Source: Rosa chinensis (Eukaryota > Streptophyta > Magnoliopsida > Rosales > Rosaceae). From it: DNA of 64,000 nucleotides. The notes under the pieces were generated by a model that saw nothing but the letters and a program-made list of their open reading frames with translations, was not told where the DNA came from and did not search any database. Every line of letters starts with the position of its first letter. Position 1 is the stretch's first letter. Where the stretch lies: contig NC_037089.1 of NCBI RefSeq assembly GCF_002994745.2, positions 81,120,347 through 81,184,346 of the forward strand, in the 5' to 3' direction. This document shows, piece after piece, positions 33,934-46,300 of the stretch. Position numbers and translations under genes: made by a program.

Positions 33934-34920
33934 ATGGAGATGTCGACGGCGGCAATCAGAACCTCAAAGTTGATGGAGCTCCCTCATGATATCCTCCTCA
34001 ACATCTTTTCGAGACTGCCGGTGACATCGTTCCGATGCATCTCTAAGAGCTCACTTACCCTAGTCAACGATCCAGCTCTTGCTGCCATCCACTTGGCAGC
34101 TACCAATGAACACATCGACGTAGAAGTTAGGGTTCTTTCTCCTTAGGGTTACAACTTACAAGTACCTTTTGCAGTTTGTTTCTTGCGGTTTGCTTGGCTT
34201 TGAATTTTTTGGTCCTTATGGAATATTTGGTACAATCCTTTAAGAGGAGAATATCTACGGCTTCCACAACCTGAAGTTAGATACGATTGCGATATCAAGT
34301 GTGAGCGGTACGGTATGGGATTCGATAGTGTTACTAGCACCCACAAGACAGTCCATTTTTTCCGCCTGTACGATGATGGCTCTAATCACTCTATGGTGGC
34401 TCGTGTTCATGTTTTGGGCACAAGCTCGTGGAGAAGAACACCCTCGGTTCCTCCTCGTTGCATTTTCGTAAGTGTGAAAAATGCATATGCATATGGAAAC
34501 ATGCATTAGCTGGTAGAGGGAAACCGAATAATCTCTTTTGCCTTCGAAAAAGAGGACTAATCCTCCCCATTTCAATTTTCCAAGCGAATCACCACTTTTT
34601 TTTATTAATCTGAGAAGATCTATCGCTCTTGTTGATGTTTATTTAGAAAACAAAGTTGAGATATGGGTGTACAAAGAAAAGAAGTATTGGGCGAAAGACT
34701 ACAGCTTGAATTTGGCTCCAGGTCGTTCCGGTGGATATACTTCTTCTGTAGGCGCTTGGGAGCATGGCTATACATAATAGATTCATATGCTAACATCTAT
34801 TATGATCTAAGATGTGGTAACATGAGAGGTGTACCCGATGAATATTGTCAAAAGCAGCTGATCCATATGTTTAGTTATTCCGGAAGCCTGATTTCTCTGA
34901 AAAAAATATGATAACTCGAG
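33934..34920 (+). pseudogene. F-box/FBA pseudogene, paralogue of the 25095 gene
   Basis: The start region MEMSTAAIRTSKLMELPHDI and F-box are kept, with a small deletion at PVTSFRCISKSS. A TAG at about 34144 ends the first frame. Later pieces in different frames match the paralogue: YGMGFDSVTSTHKTVHFF, HVLGTSSWRRTPSVP, NAYAYGNMH followed by TAG in place of Trp, and YKEKKYWAKDYSLN. Several deletions have removed parts of the FBA domain. The 5' flank CCCGGGACGCGCTTGTTG is shared with the intact gene, showing a common duplication. Confidence 0.9.
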
Positions 34921-35449
34921 AATGAATAATTTTTGATGCTGGAAACTCTTAATTTCCTGAATATCTTTCTGAGCTGAAAATATGATAAACCGATCTTTTT
35001 TTTTTTGTTTTTCCTTAAGAATAAGCTATCATGTTTTGATCGATCATTTGTATATATGTGGCTTTATTTCATTCAATTTCTGGTGTAAATTCCCCAAGGT
35101 TGGTGTTTTACTATTTATAAATGCTGTTGAATCTCTTCGCCCTTCAGCAATCATTTACAGTACTGGTGGCATTATTTTTCCATTATAACGACGACTTGGA
35201 GTTAGTTGTAAGAGTCCTGCCCATTGTGTGATTAACACAACTCCTACTTTACCGTATCGTGGTATGTGATTGCACCCAAAATATTTTCTTCGATAGGCCA
35301 AAAGAAATACGATTTCCATGATTGACTAGCAGTCCTAGTCAAAATAGGAAAAGGATCTTTCCATTCGCTTGATTGATCTAAGAAGATCTATGTCCCTTGT
35401 TGACATTACTTCAATGTCAACGAAGAACACTCAGATATCAAGACTTAAA

Positions 35450-36120
35450 GTAGCTTCATACGGTCTTACTGCCACCCACAGGCTGTTTGTAATTTTTCTG
35501 TTTCTGGTTTGGTTATGTAATTTTATTACTGTTGTTACACTAGGTATTAAGCAAATCCTGCAAACTTTAATTTACAAAGTATTAAGATCTCTGATGGTAC
35601 ACTAGGCTTCTGCTAAAGGTTTTCCGATAGCAATTTGTATATAATTTTCTGCATCGGACTCTCTTTGCTCCAATGCACGTTTCCAACCTCATTTCACTAA
35701 TGAATCTCATAGATGTGAAATGAAAATTTGCTAAGGTTAAATTACAAGCAGAGATAGACAAAGGCAGAGCTTCTACAAGTTCATACTTCAATTCGTATAT
35801 GTAACATCTCAAAAACAAAACCACAAAAAAAAAAAAAAAAAAACCAGATTTACAGTCATTAATTGAGAGAGTATCAGGAAGTTCCTACACACTTTCCATA
35901 TACAAACTATTGAGTATAATTGTTTTATTCAAAAGATAAGAAACTAAAAATCAATCATATCTGGTATGAAATTCGGGATACTGTTAGAATCTGTGCTCGC
36001 AAGACTCCCATTCAAATCTACGACAGCTGAAGCAATCTACCTAGACATATTTCCAATGCCATTAGCTTGTAAACCTCAAATTCACACATTACAAGCTTGG
36101 CTTTATTACCAACTGATATG
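35450..36120. other. Intergenic, no gene seen
   Basis: AT-rich spacer between the F-box cluster and the calmodulin-binding gene, including a poly-A run at 35823-35843. It probably includes the 3' UTR of the minus-strand gene that ends at 36129. Confidence 0.4.
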
Positions 36121-36128
36121 CTTCCAAC

Positions 36129-37814
36129 TCAAGAAACCGAATTTGCAGAAGGTTTGCACTCTTGAAGTGAGATCACTGTTTCAAAAGCACCAACTAAGGC
36201 CTTGACCTTACTCTTCCGGGTTTCAACCAGTTTACTTGCAGTTTCTTCAATTACATTATTAAACAACCCCTTCTCATCTTTCTTCCCCTGAACATCTTGA
36301 TGTCTCAAAACAACCTTTTCTGCACCAGGTTTGGTACCAATTGCATCGCCATCAACACCTTCTCTCTTCTTATATCTTCGCCTTTGGGCATCAGCCTTGA
36401 CATTTTCGCTCTCTCCCAACACTTTTCCTCGCCTAAATTTGAGTCTCCTTGGTCTATTATTCTGAAATTGCATGTCAACCACCTTTCCCCTCCTAAACTT
36501 TAAAGGATGGCTATCCACATCTTCAGAACAAACCATCCCAGACTTTCTGGGCTTCCCTTTGTAATCCTCATCTAGGGTCTCTGCATTTTCTTCGTTGTCA
36601 ACTTCATCGTCTTCTGAGAAAGACTCCTCTTCTGTTTCTGTCACTGTATATTCAGACTCTTGATCTTCTCCTTCAAGGGGTGAAAGGGACATGCTGTTTG
36701 GGAGGGACAAAGATTTGGGCGATGATGAGGAGGATGAAGGTGGTGGACCTTCACAATTTTTGTTTTGATCAGATTCCAGAGGTTTGTTCTCTGTCTCAAT
36801 CTTAATGACATACAAGGTCTTCTCCGGAGTCTCATCATTGTTGAGTTGCTTAGCTATAACTTCTGCGATCTTGTTCTGATTCTTAAGAGGAGTAACTTTC
36901 ACATTTCTGTCCTGTGCTTTTAAGCTTGCAACTCTCCTGAGAGAAGGTTTTGGGGACAATGATCCTGTTGGGGGCACCAATACTTTCTTTAAAGCAACAA
37001 AGGACGTTCCTGCCCTCTTGCCTATCTTCGCCTCACTTTTTCCATCTCCATTTAAGCCTCCTGAAGAGTCAAGAGAAGAAATTTGCTTCGCAGCCAAAGA
37101 TTTTGGCTTCAGAGTGGTGACTGTCCTCTGGCCTACCTTTGAATTACTGTTTCTTATCCCCTCTGAACCTCCTGAAGTATCAGGAGATGACGATTCCTTC
37201 GTGGTCAGAGATTTTGGCTTCGAAGAAGTGACATGTTTTGTAGACAAGTCTTTCTCCTTAAGTTTTGTCCAACCTTTCTTTGAAGAGAATTTCCGCTTTT
37301 CAGGAGATGATGAAACTTCCTGCTTCACAGTTTTGGGCACAGCAGATACAGGAGGTTTTGCATTGGATGACGTTTTGAACTTCACCAATGATGGCTTCTT
37401 CCTCTCAGCAAGAAGCTCACTCCCAACAGCAGTTTTTCTGTCAGCTGACCTTTTTGGCAGTTGCTGCTTAGCCTGCTTGGCGATGGTACATGTATCAGGT
37501 GAGAGGATTTTGGACTCGGGTGAATGATTGAGCTTGATCACTGATATATTCTTGATCTCTGGCAAAACTACACTTTCTGCTGAGTTTTGGCTACCAAGTG
37601 ATTTGGTTGAGAGTCTTCTTGGTACAACCCGTATGGGGCATCTTTCCTTCTCTTCAAATGCATCTTTCCTCCCATATTTACAAAAATCATGACAGGAACC
37701 AGTGGAAGCCCTGAGATAATGAGGAACTTTTTCTCCACTGATTGACGATAATATCTTTCCTGTAGAATTTCGTCTCGATTTAGCCTCATCTGTTGGTACA
37801 CTGATACTTGCCAT
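36129..37814 (-). CDS. Plant calmodulin-binding-domain protein (CaM_binding, PICBP-like group)
   Basis: A 561-aa protein if started at MASISVPTDEAKS (37814), which I prefer over the ATG nine codons upstream (37841) because it begins the conserved part. It is hydrophilic, Ser/Lys-rich and mostly disordered. Early motifs VPHYLRASTGSCHDFCKYG and the C-terminal block EETASKLVETRKSKVKALVGAFETVISLQ mark the plant CaM-binding domain; the last segment is the predicted amphipathic calmodulin-binding helix. An acidic stretch (EYTVTETEEESFSEDDEVDNEE) and two LKFRRGKV repeats precede it. Two internal repeats (SSPDTSGGSEG..., SSLDSSGGLNG...) lie mid-protein. Related proteins link calcium signals to stress or pathogen responses. 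A 5'-UTR intron is likely, with acceptor TTTTCAG at about 37860. Confidence 0.85.
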   Translation of the reverse strand: MASISVPTDEAKSRRNSTGKILSSISGEKVPHYLRASTGSCHDFCKYGRKDAFEEKERCPIRVVPRRLSTKSLGSQNSAESVVLPEIKNISVIKLNHSPESKILSPDTCTIAKQAKQQLPKRSADRKTAVGSELLAERKKPSLVKFKTSSNAKPPVSAVPKTVKQEVSSSPEKRKFSSKKGWTKLKEKDLSTKHVTSSKPKSLTTKESSSPDTSGGSEGIRNSNSKVGQRTVTTLKPKSLAAKQISSLDSSGGLNGDGKSEAKIGKRAGTSFVALKKVLVPPTGSLSPKPSLRRVASLKAQDRNVKVTPLKNQNKIAEVIAKQLNNDETPEKTLYVIKIETENKPLESDQNKNCEGPPPSSSSSSPKSLSLPNSMSLSPLEGEDQESEYTVTETEEESFSEDDEVDNEENAETLDEDYKGKPRKSGMVCSEDVDSHPLKFRRGKVVDMQFQNNRPRRLKFRRGKVLGESENVKADAQRRRYKKREGVDGDAIGTKPGAEKVVLRHQDVQGKKDEKGLFNNVIEETASKLVETRKSKVKALVGAFETVISLQECKPSANSVS

Positions 37815-37861
37815 CAGAAAGGAGTGAGATATTTCGAACAAAATTTAGAACAGATAATCCT

Positions 37862-39600
37862 GAAAACAGCAAAAGCAAAATTATTATGGTGCAAATGAGA
37901 AAAAGAAAGGGAAAAAATAGATCCAAGAAGCATAATTCACTAGAAAAATGAAAACAATGATGATATAGAAATCTATGAAAGCATTAGCACCATGCGTTGG
38001 TCTAACTAAGGGTTTAGAGTCACAAAACAATGGCTAAATGAACAATGTGACAGTCCACTACTAGCTCACAATTCCACCAAATACAGAGGATGTGAAAGAT
38101 GGTAAGCATGCTATTTATAAACTACCCTGCAGCATTTCATTTGGAATTCCATTCAATAAATTCTTTAATACAATTACAACAAGCTCCAAGCAGGAAGGAA
38201 GCAGGAGAAAACTGAAATTAAGGATATATACTAGTTGAAACAACAGAAAGCTCATGCATAAAACTGGAGAGAGGTTGGGTACCAAAATATATAAGGGGAA
38301 AAATTAAGAGAATCTGCAGTGATTCAAGCTTCCACAACTCTGGGTTCAAGAGAATTTGAAAGGAAACTAATTAACGCCAGAACTGGCATCGAATATGGGG
38401 AAAGAAACAATAACCTACACCGCAATAAGGTAAAAGCAAGAAGAAACCAGAGTATCAGACATTTGTTGAATTCAAAACAAACTTTACCATCTTATTACTT
38501 TAACCTGCAACAACATAATCACTTCCTTTATATAATGAGGTAGACTCGAGTTAAATGTGCTGGCAACACTTAATTACAACCTACACCAATATAATCACTT
38601 TCTTTGTATAATGAAGTAGGAAGCGGACTCAACTAGTTGACCCTATAAGCAACACACTAAGAAACAGGACAAATCAGCTAATAAAATCAGTCGGCAACTT
38701 AGGAAAAAAGGAAACAGCAGCACCAAAACTCTCAAACAATCCCACAACGTTATAAACTGATACCAAATCGATCAATCATAATCTTACAGTCTAAACTCCC
38801 CACAACCAACTCATATTCTAAATCTTTTACAGGGTGAGAGTGAGATAAACTAGACGTCAAAAAGCAGCCACCCCTACTTGCATTTATAGAGCAAAACAAG
38901 TTTAAAGATTTACCAAACCTCCCAAACCAAGTAAAAACCATATGTAAACATTGAGGAACGCCCCTATGACATCTACAACTAACCCGAAAAAATCAAGCCT
39001 AGATAGCACAAATCACTCATCCAAGATTGTAACTTTACACAAACCAATCACACTAGGATACAATTTCACAGCACAACTTGCAAAACCAGAATCATCTTAT
39101 CAGTAAACGAAAAGAAAATCTAAACGCCATAACCAGCAATCAAACAACAAAACGACGACGCACCCTTAATAGCAGAGCACCCTGAGAACCCAAAGACGGA
39201 AACTTTCTTTCATTACAGCAAAAACCCATAACCGAAATCACAGTATTGATCGAACCCAGTTGAGATTTGTATGAGAAAACCAAAACCCATGTTGCAAAAT
39301 GTGCCAAAAGGGACATAAATAGTGTCTCAAAGATTCAGAAACGCGTAGAGAAAAGAAAAGGAAAAAAAAAAACGGACCTTTTAATTCTGTGCTAAAGGCT
39401 CTGCTTAACCAGAAAGCGAACAAGAAAAGAAACCGAAGATGATGTGAATGAAGACACGAGAGTAAAGGCCACTCCTTTTTGGGTATTGTGAGATTCTTCT
39501 TTGCTTTCAGAGATCGTGCAAGCAACTGTATCTAGTTTTGTTTGCTTTGCTTTGCTTTCAGGTCCGGTGGGGTTATCTCTGGCGTCCGTTACAGGAAAGA
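37862..39600 (-). other. Probable 5'-UTR intron and leader of the calmodulin-binding gene
   Basis: TGCTGTTTTCAG/GATTATC just before the start region is a good acceptor on the minus strand. A donor-like AAAAG/GTCCGT lies at about 39376, with a leader exon beyond it. No coding signal is seen in between. Inferred from splice signals only. Confidence 0.35.
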
Positions 39601-40018
39601 TTATAGAAGAGGGAAACAAACATAGTGTGTAGGGAATTTGGTTTTTCGGGTCCCTCACTCAAAAACTGAATAAATGCGTTTTCTCTTTTTCGTTGAAACG
39701 ACAATATCTGTTTGGGAATTCCAACTTTTTTTTTTCTTTTTTCTTTTATGAATACCAAAATCTCTCTTGCTATATTAAAATCTTGGACATATATTTCTCT
39801 TTTTGGTATGAGAGTATTGCTATATAAAGAGGACGTGGGCCCTGTTTGGAATGAAAATATGCAAAATATTTGGCGCATTTACTAACTTTCTCAAAATTTC
39901 AATATTGAATATAATGATAAGAAAATTTAGATGTGAGATTCCATTTAAATAAACGAAGTTGAGAGATTATGACAACGTTTATAAAAAAGAGTATGAAATA
40001 ATTAGGCATACCAGTGGT

Positions 40019-40188
40019 GTTCACCTGGTCAGTTGCTAACCAAAGAATTTATGTTCAATAACCCTTAGATTTACATCAAATGGTGGAAAACAAAACACCT
40101 CAACTTAATAATAATTTTCTCTGCCATTTAATTTACATCCAAGGATGATTGAGCATTATTTTCTTGGTCAATAACTGACCAAGTGAAC
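40019..40188. mobile_element. MITE with GTTCAC termini, copy 2
   Basis: 170 bp, same ends and interior as the copy at 5292-5462 (GTTCACCTGGTCAGTTG ... AACTGACCAAGTGAAC). The two copies align over their full length with scattered changes. Confidence 0.75.
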
Positions 40189-41574
40189 ATTTTCCTTAGT
40201 CATACATATTGAGGAAGACGTAATTTTTAACTCATTTTGTAATGTAATGTATTTTAATGACTCAAACAGCGAAACCAATAGTCATTAATCACATGGAATT
40301 CTTTAAAGATTTTTTTTTTAAATGAATAAGAAAATTCTTTGACGGATATGATTTATAGAGATGAGGAATGCTATAATGAGTAAATCAAGGAAACGTGCAA
40401 ACTTATGTACATTCTTTTTTTTTTTTTGGTCTTGGATGCTAATTTGCATATGGAAATTGCTTTCATAATCAATACTCAATGCAACGAAGAAAATGTTGTT
40501 TGGGGTTGGTAGGTAGAGCACGGAATTTGTTGAACTCATAGTCAATTTATGGTTGGCCAAATTAAAAAGAAAAATTAACAAGTTAACCTATCATTTAACC
40601 AATATGTTAAATCGTATTCTGAAACAAGGAAAAAACAAATCATTGGCTTATGAGCTACTAATCTACTATTATGTATCAACAAAACAAATAAATGTACTTG
40701 AAAATATAATATTTTATACATTACTTGCAGTAGATGAATTTTCCTAAACTCGAAAAGAGTTGTCTCCCACCATAAAACACAGAAATGCAACTTCCACAAC
40801 AAATGCATTATTGGCACCACGTCTACTCAGTTCTCTGGATTTATATAAGAAAGTCATGAAATGGGATAACTCAGTCTATTGTTTCATTTGCTTAAGCTAG
40901 CTGAATCCAGTTTGCTTTGCATGAATCGACACACAGAGAAATCTATATGTCAAAGAGAGAATTCCAGGTCTAAATTGGCATATCATATTTGGTTTAATCG
41001 AATTTGGGACGATTGAATCAAAGTTTGGAAAATATCCTTTTAAGTACTGTAATTAGCTTGAAGGAATTATTCCTAAACTCAGTTAATATTATAATTTCAT
41101 ATTAGAGAAATTGTTAGCGGAGGCTTCTGATAACATTATCTTTGTTTTCAATAGTATAAGGATAGGATGTTAACAACGTGAGAGCATCTCTCTTATGAAG
41201 AAAAAGAAAGGGAAAGGGAAATTTTATATCAATTGTTACGTTACCTTGGAATAGATTTCTTAATAGAATTTGACTATTTAAAATAAAAAGGTCGGTTCCT
41301 CTTTAACAAAACGAAATGACGTCGGTTGCTTTAGTTGTGATTCTTCTCTGACTTGTTAATGGCCGACCTTGGGTTTCTTCAGCAAATACTGGGTTTTATA
41401 CTTAACAACAAGCTTTATTAAACACCGAAAAGCTAACAGTAAGTTGATCGGATCTACCATTTCTCAGGTAAGAAACTATTACAAGCATTGTAGTTAGATC
41501 ACGTTGGTGATGCTTCGGCAACGTTTATAGTCGCGCACGCGAAATCTATGCCAGCTTAGCACATTGCTCATGTA
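40189..41574. other. Intergenic, no supported gene
   Basis: Mostly AT-rich. A short ATG frame MADLGFLQQILGFILNNKLY lies at about 41359 but stops after 20 codons; I could not connect it by splicing to the frame at 41575. Confidence 0.35.
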
Positions 41575-41883
41575 GTGCTTACTTTAGCCTACTTTGTATT
41601 GTGGGAAACCTACGTGGGAGCGACTTTCCTCTCTGGGGTTCCCCACCGTAGAAGAAAGTTTGCTGAGTGGTTCAAGTACATGATCTCTCACAAACTTGGA
41701 GGAAGGCCATGTGAGTTTTTCCAACGTGACACTTTGTTCCCTTTTGAAGGGGTAAAAGTCATGCCCTTTCATCATTCAGCAAAGCATGGAGAACGAAAAA
41801 ACCAAAGGTGGTTGGCTCAATTTATGAAGGCATGCACTAAAGCTTTGCAAAAAGTTGTGGCCAATGGTGCAAAGATAGCTTAA
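41575..41883 (+). CDS. Hypothetical protein or decayed exon (about 102 aa), unrecognised
   Basis: A frame open to TAA at 41881 reads LAYFVLWETYVGATFLSGVP, RRRKFAEWFKYMISHKLGG and FMKACTKALQKVVANGAKIA. It is compositionally protein-like, but the start is a weak non-ATG position and no domain is recognised. It could be a gene fragment or the last exon of a small gene. Low confidence. Confidence 0.3.
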   Translation: MLTLAYFVLWETYVGATFLSGVPHRRRKFAEWFKYMISHKLGGRPCEFFQRDTLFPFEGVKVMPFHHSAKHGERKNQRWLAQFMKACTKALQKVVANGAKIA

Positions 41884-43027
41884 AGATGTAAAAGGTCCCC
41901 TAGGATTCTCACTAGCCTCTAGACTTTTCGAAATTCAGATCTAGACAATGCAATTATCAAAGGAAAAGACCATTTTTTAAATTTATTTATATCAAACTAA
42001 TTTTTTTTTTTTTTGGTTACATATATCAAACTAATTTTGTGGTTAAAAATCTACTATAAACAACACATCAATCAATCAACATTGTATGGTGTTTTCCAGA
42101 AACTACATATGCAGTCGGTGTAGCAGAATTAGTTGGGGAGTTGACCTTCCAACGACTAAATCGACGTTTTCATGTGTAGGCTCCGTATCAATGTTTAATC
42201 CCAATTTATGATTCTCCTTCAAACACATAAATTGGTCATTAGGTCACGCATTAGACAACAAAATTTCCAGTTTTCAGCTATCTGCTAGCGGATACCTGCT
42301 TTGATTCCTTTAGAGCTTTCACCAACCTGAGTGAAATCCCATGAATTGACGAAACGGCTTGGGCATCTATGGCTACCTAACTTTCACTATCCCTAATTAG
42401 TAGTGAATGAGGAAGGGCACCTAATTAGGCTCTAGTTTCAGCATCATCTTGATGAATTCCAAAAATGCCAATTATTGCAGAGTAAATGAGGGACAGGTCC
42501 TTGACAAGACTCTTTCATGAGGCAAGTTTGATCCCCTAATTTGATCACAACCTTTGCAAATGCATGCATTAACAAAGCTCATATCCAGTCCCAACAGAAA
42601 TACTTGTACATTCTGATAAACTCCTTTGAACTTTCACAAGTAATTGGTGATCACAAACCTCCATAACACAAGGTGTGTTTTGTTTTTGACATTCTTTACA
42701 TGATTATGTATTCAGTAGATAAAACTAATAAAAGCTAGGACACCCAGCAACTACCTGTATGCTTTGCCTAGTTTCTCCAACCACCAACTACCAAGACGAC
42801 AAGGCTTACAGAGAAGAAATTCATTTCCAAGCAAAGCACCCTAGAATGGTATGGTCTATATCAACTGCAATTTTTATTATTATCATGCATATTCTACTAT
42901 AGTACATTTTCTGGAAGTTAAATTGCAAAATCATGGTGGGTCGGAACAATTTTACCTTTGTTGGACAAAACCTTTGTACTTTACACGAGTATGTAATTCA
43001 ACAGGTGGAATTCCTATCCATTTTGTG
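41884..43027. other. Intergenic, no gene seen
   Basis: AT-rich DNA with short repeats of TATATCAAACTAATTTT near 41990-42040. It includes the 3' flank of the DUF4336 gene. Confidence 0.4.
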
Positions 43028-45433
43028 TCATCTTTTCCGACCTGAGACGGTCTTTTTCACAGCTCCTACTGAGACCAAAAACTGATCAAGAGAAGATAAA
43101 GTCTTCATGTCATCGGGAGGGAAGTAACTAGCCGCCTTTCCCATTAGGGATGTGAAAAGAAGAGAGAGTGAAGGCCGAGTCACATAACGTTCATCCAAAA
43201 GATCATCCAGAAAGGCAAACGCAGCTAGGAAGTCAGACCTGCTTGCATTAACTGGTGCGGCAAAATGAGCAGGGATTATTCTCCTGAACCTCCAGTCCCG
43301 TGAAATTCTATCGATCCAATCCCTGACCTGAATAGTTAAGATGAAAAATTATTATATTTTGATACACTAATAGTTGCAAACTCGCAATCCTAAAATTTCA
43401 TTTCAATTGCTGTAGCTTTTTGTGAGCACATGCAACATATCAATCCAAGGAGCATCGTCGGCCTATGAGATAGTTTTAGTTAGGCATGCCATTTTTGGTT
43501 GTTTTACTAATTAACTCGTATACCAAAAGGCAACTCCAACTGAATACAAAAGATGTACAAGGTCAGCAAAGAAATTTGCATCTAAAATGGTTAAACTACC
43601 TTTTCCGGAACTTTGCTGAAGACAAGAGTCTTCACAATGGGTGAAACAATCAGCTTTTGTGACATCTGTGCAAAGCTAGCCTTAGGTTCCAACAGGTTTG
43701 ATGGACCGAGAAACAAAATTTGCAGAACCATTCTTTCCCATCCTACACAGAGAATTAATTTTATTCAGTACACTTCCACAAAGCATGCATGACCACTTCA
43801 CTAAAGAACAGAATGTTTTTATTCAAATGTAAGATAAAGATTCAACCTTTTTGACGGTTCATCTTGTTGTCTATTACTGGTTCTTCAGAGACTTTTTTTC
43901 CTTTACTCAAAAGTTTCACTGCCAAACCATTTTTTGCAGATGCCAGCAATGATTCTTTGCTAATACAATCAGGTGGCTGTCTTGGCACAAAAATTACTGC
44001 ATCTGTTACCAGTAGAGTTCTCGAAGGCTTATGATAGAATGCTACCTCCACATAGGGTCCAATACCTGAAAGTTTACCAGCAAATGAGTTTGTACTTCAT
44101 AAAACTGAAGTCTCAGATATTACTTTTGCACATCATATTACCAACTTCTGGAGAACTTAGAACTTTCTGCTCAATCTCATTAGCCCATGGGGTGGACAAA
44201 TCTTCATCTCGTAAGGTTTTAGCACGAAAGATCCCAAAAAACTCCAGTGGCAGATTCAAAGGCCAACTCCACTGCCTTGGTGCCACCCATACCTGAGCTC
44301 GAGGGAACTCTCTAGAAAATGGACCAACAAATATTTTGTGCTCGTAAGCAAATGTAGGCAGCACTATGTATTCTACAGGTGCCCCTAACTCTTTCAGAAG
44401 CTGGAAAGAGACATGGACACTCGTAAGAAAAGCATAACTGGTTATCAATAAAGTTATGATTGCTAGAATGGTAACCGAAATCTAACCTGAATGCACTCCT
44501 TGGTTGGAGCAATGGGTGCATGGACCCATAATCCTCCAGATTTAAGTTTCACTACTGTCATTCTAATGTTTGTTGACACACTGCTGAAGCCTAATGCTTG
44601 CTCTTGCTCAAATAACCATATGGAGCCTTTCACGGCCTAAAACCAATGACCAAATGAGAGAGAGAGTCAGTGTGCTACCAAATGAGTAAGTTGGTAGCTG
44701 CAGTGATTTGCTATTCAGAATTTCAGATTACACTATCTGCACATAACTTGTTTAAGAAATGAGTCATAAAAAAGAATATCTGCACCCATTTTTTTGATAA
44801 CCTTCAGAATCTCAATATGCTTTAGCAGAGTAACCTAAACACAGTTAAAATAAAGTTGTAGCACTTGCAGAAATGTGCACATCAAGTACCAGTCTACAAG
44901 ATTTACTCGAGTAATTAACTTTCCAAGTGTCTCACTTTAATGATCACAATCTGATAAACTGTTATAAACACTGCTTCTACCAAGTGAGTAGCAAGCAAGA
45001 CATGAAATTGAAAACATGGGAAATATAAAGAAAGAAGCTTGTCATGCCACAAATCACAGTTACCAAAATGTTAAGCATTCCTAACTGAAACAAATACAGA
45101 TATGTTCAATTTTTAAAATGAAAAAGCATAGAAGAAGCTGACCTCAGTCCTGGTAGTGCTCCTATTGAGAAAAGGGCCCAGAGGAAAAGGAAAACCAGTG
45201 AAGTTTATGTAAAACCGGTCTCCTCCTGACCTAGTGCTACTGATTCTTTGTGTGGTGGTCGGTTTTGCTGAAGCAACCACCAACTTGGTGGCATCTTTGT
45301 TCTTGTTTCTGGGTTTCAATTGCAAACAAAGACCCTTTAAGGAACCACCAAGAAAGCTATAACTGGGTTCTCTGTGAGAGATTGGGTTCTGCCAAATGGT
45401 GGATTTTGGTGAAGAAACAGTCATGGTTGCCAT
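43028..45433 (-). CDS. DUF4336 family protein, predicted plastid-targeted
   Basis: Six exons on the minus strand join in frame: 45433-45143, 44636-44487, 44400-44142, 44065-43847, 43742-43600, 43327-43028, giving 453 aa. The N-terminus MATMTVSSPKSTIWQNPISH is Ser/Thr/Lys-rich without acids, like a chloroplast transit peptide. The ATG at 45487 would add 18 residues; I prefer 45433. The core has LWVHAPIAPTKECIQLLKEL, YIVLPTFAYEHKIFVGPFSR, AQVWVAPRQWSWPLNLPLEF and PAHFAAPVNASRSDF, the conserved blocks of DUF4336 (metallo-hydrolase-like fold suggested for the family). Function is unknown; land-plant members are plastid proteins. All introns are GT-AG and no lesion is seen. Confidence 0.85.
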
Positions 45434-45499
45434 TGCTTCTGCCTTCTGGAAACTGTCAGTATTTTGCCATATACGAACTAAACCCATTCAGAGTGGAGT

Positions 45500-46300
45500 G
45501 GTGGTGCATAACTCAAAAGTCATGGGTTGCAATTCCAGGCTATGCTTTTGACACGTGGAGGATCTAGTATGACATGGATTTTTCTGAATTTTAAGATTTT
45601 GTTGTGGATGGTGGGAAACAATAGTAGGAGAAGGCCGAGAAGCTTTTGAATCATTTTTCCTTTGCCAGGTGAAAAGAAATTATGTCGAGGGTTTATAAAA
45701 GAAAAGGAAGGCTCCTCAAAGAACTAGGGAATAACCTACATCAGTTTCATCCATTGCATTCCTCTGATAGAACTTGGAACACACGTAAACAAAACTGGGG
45801 CTCTGGTGCCTCAAGATTCAAGTGTTTACCAACGAATTACAGTTTACGAACCAAGGCATGGAGAGACAAACAAGCACAATTGGTATTTATACGTAATATG
45901 ACATGTCCAACCATACTTAATATTTTCCTTCAAAACCCAGTTCCAGCACTAGAGCCAGGTTAAACTGCAGGCATAGAACTATAAATTATATTTAATTGAT
46001 ACAAAGTCTCCATACACACATGAACCTTGTACGAACTGATTACCTATTTGACTGTAATCTACCAAAAGCATTGAACATCCATGAAGCTGACTATCTGTTG
46101 GCAGATCATGGTAGTGCATCTACATCTTGAACAAAACTGGAGAAGCTGAAATGATTCCAACAAGATAAGAGCAGCGGTAACTGAGCATCTTGGAAATTGG
46201 TAAGTCGTCGAATTGCATAGTAAACACAGGGATAAGAGGCACCTTCATGTAGAAGCAAACTTGTATTCATGGTGCTTCAAAACAAGAAGCCAAGAACAGC
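45500..46300. other. Intergenic between two minus-strand genes
   Basis: Contains the promoter side of the DUF4336 gene and the 3' side of the RING gene. The short plus-strand ORFs show no motif. Confidence 0.4.

Noticed and set aside
37018..37527. 169-aa plus-strand frame
   Set aside because: Antisense shadow of the calmodulin-binding protein.
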